A stretch of 6,636 nt of DNA, taken from positions 1 through 6,636 of the forward strand of contig CAMWUF010000061.1 of the NCBI GenBank assembly GCA_947177375.1. The letters run 5' to 3'. Of this stretch, positions 6,063 to 6,636 are shown piece after piece. Position 1 is the first letter of the stretch. Each line of letters opens with the position of its first letter. Below the pieces are notes generated by a model. The model was not told the DNA's origin. It worked only from the letters and a program-made list of their open reading frames with translations, and made no database searches. Made by a program: the position numbers and the translations under genes. The DNA is from an uncultured Ruminococcus sp. (GTDB lineage: Bacteria; Bacillota; Clostridia; Oscillospirales; Ruminococcaceae).

Positions 6063-6636
6063 AATAAAACCTCCTGAATTTCAGTAAAATTTTTTTCTTC
6101 TGTGAAACATGCTTGCACAAATACAAAATCCTGTTTTAATTTTTCTGCACAAACCTGTGCAGATTCTTGATTTTCAAAAATACCAAATACTGCTGAACCG
6201 CTTCCTGTCATGACAGCACATTTTGCACCATATTTTAATAAAGCCGTTTTTGCACGCATTACATCTTGACAATCAATAACCGATTCAAATAAATTTGCAC
6301 AGCTTTGGCATAATAAATTTTTATCCTGTGTTGCAATTGCCTGTAACATAGATTCTGTATCTGGATGTACTGGATTTTTTAATTTATCAATCGCACGATA
6401 AGCTTCTGGTGTAGAAATACTTTCTTTGCCTTTTATTATAACTAATGGCAACTGTTGCAAAGGCTTTAATACTGTTAAAATTTCGCCAATCCCCTGTGCA
6501 AATGCTGTTCCGCCTAATAAAAAAAACGGAACATCTGCACCCAATTGCACACCTAAATTTCTTAATTCCTGATTAGAATAATTTAAATTTAATAATTGAT
6601 TCAATCCATATAAAACGCCTGCACAATCAGCACTAC
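6059..6636 (-). CDS. ispE: 4-diphosphocytidyl-2-C-methyl-D-erythritol kinase (IspE), 5' end cut by window
   Basis: Cytoplasmic GHMP-family kinase of the MEP isoprenoid pathway; it phosphorylates CDP-ME with ATP. Its N-terminal third lies beyond the right edge: the frame is open to base 6636 and about 191 residues are visible. The first of them, SADCAGVLYGLN, is the end of the ATP-binding GLGGGSSADAA-type motif, so the TTG at 6604 is not the start. Next comes GADVPFF (Asp codon 6533-6535), which aligns with the catalytic Asp of E. coli IspE (Asp141), then GGTAFAQGIGE and STPEAYRAID. The C-terminal GHMP motif is present as MTGSGSAVFGIF. The final codons (EIQEVLF) contain the ribosome site of the protease, and the TGA stop overlaps its TTG start. 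Nothing looks broken; the family assignment is firm. Confidence 0.95.
   Translation of the reverse strand, partial: SADCAGVLYGLNQLLNLNYSNQELRNLGVQLGADVPFFLLGGTAFAQGIGEILTVLKPLQQLPLVIIKGKESISTPEAYRAIDKLKNPVHPDTESMLQAIATQDKNLLCQSCANLFESVIDCQDVMRAKTALLKYGAKCAVMTGSGSAVFGIFENQESAQVCAEKLKQDFVFVQACFTEEKNFTEIQEVLF
6060..6075 (-). promoter_or_regulatory. Protease ribosome site and TTG start embedded in the ispE 3' end
   Basis: On the minus strand AGGAGG (complement of 6070-6075) lies seven bases before the TTG start (6060-6062), all within the last ispE codons. The start and the ispE stop share bases as TTGA (6059-6062). This spacing decides the TTG as the start and suggests reinitiation by ribosomes finishing ispE. 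Confidence 0.75.

Noticed and set aside
6602..6604. TTG as the ispE start
   Set aside because: The frame continues upstream to the window edge and encodes SADCAGVLYG, part of the ATP-binding motif, so the gene is cut by the window.

Overview
The window is an AT-rich stretch (about one-third GC by eye) of a low-GC Gram-positive genome. The best guess is a Ruminococcus-like member of the Clostridia (Oscillospirales). The main evidence is a secreted cysteine protease ending in a two-repeat dockerin of the Ruminococcus style (DAKDAT.ILIYSA, present twice). Supporting evidence is a PBP and a MraY-like protein that look like a clostridial subfamily, and strong AGGAGG-type ribosome sites. Species cannot be fixed from this sequence.

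Layout. The plus strand occupies the left 2.7 kb: dtd (D-aminoacyl-tRNA deacylase), an unrecognised 192-aa protein 11 nt downstream, then a class B penicillin-binding protein. Just before the PBP is a hairpin whose right arm contains the PBP's Shine-Dalgarno sequence. The minus strand occupies the rest, read right to left: ispE (cut by the right edge), a 768-aa secreted papain-like protease with dockerin, and a MraY-like phospho-sugar transferase. The ispE stop and the protease TTG start overlap as TTGA, with the protease ribosome site inside the last ispE codons, so the two are probably translationally coupled. The two blocks converge, and the PBP and mraY-like genes overlap tail to tail by 41 bp.

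How the genes relate. The PBP (transpeptidation) and the MraY-like enzyme (lipid I formation) both belong to peptidoglycan synthesis. IspE supplies the MEP isoprenoid pathway, which makes undecaprenyl phosphate, the lipid carrier MraY uses. Dtd removes D-amino acids from mischarged tRNA. The protease is an extracellular enzyme probably docked to a cohesin-bearing scaffold. Linking these into one programme is inference; most look like housekeeping genes with one accessory secreted enzyme inserted among them.

I found no tRNA, rRNA, CRISPR array, insertion sequence or phage gene. I see no clear undescribed multi-gene system. The more unusual items are the hairpin that overlaps the PBP ribosome site, a near-perfect 14-bp hairpin inside the PBP gene, the HDH variant of the MraY histidine motif, the KTS variant in the PBP, and the symmetric dockerin on the protease.
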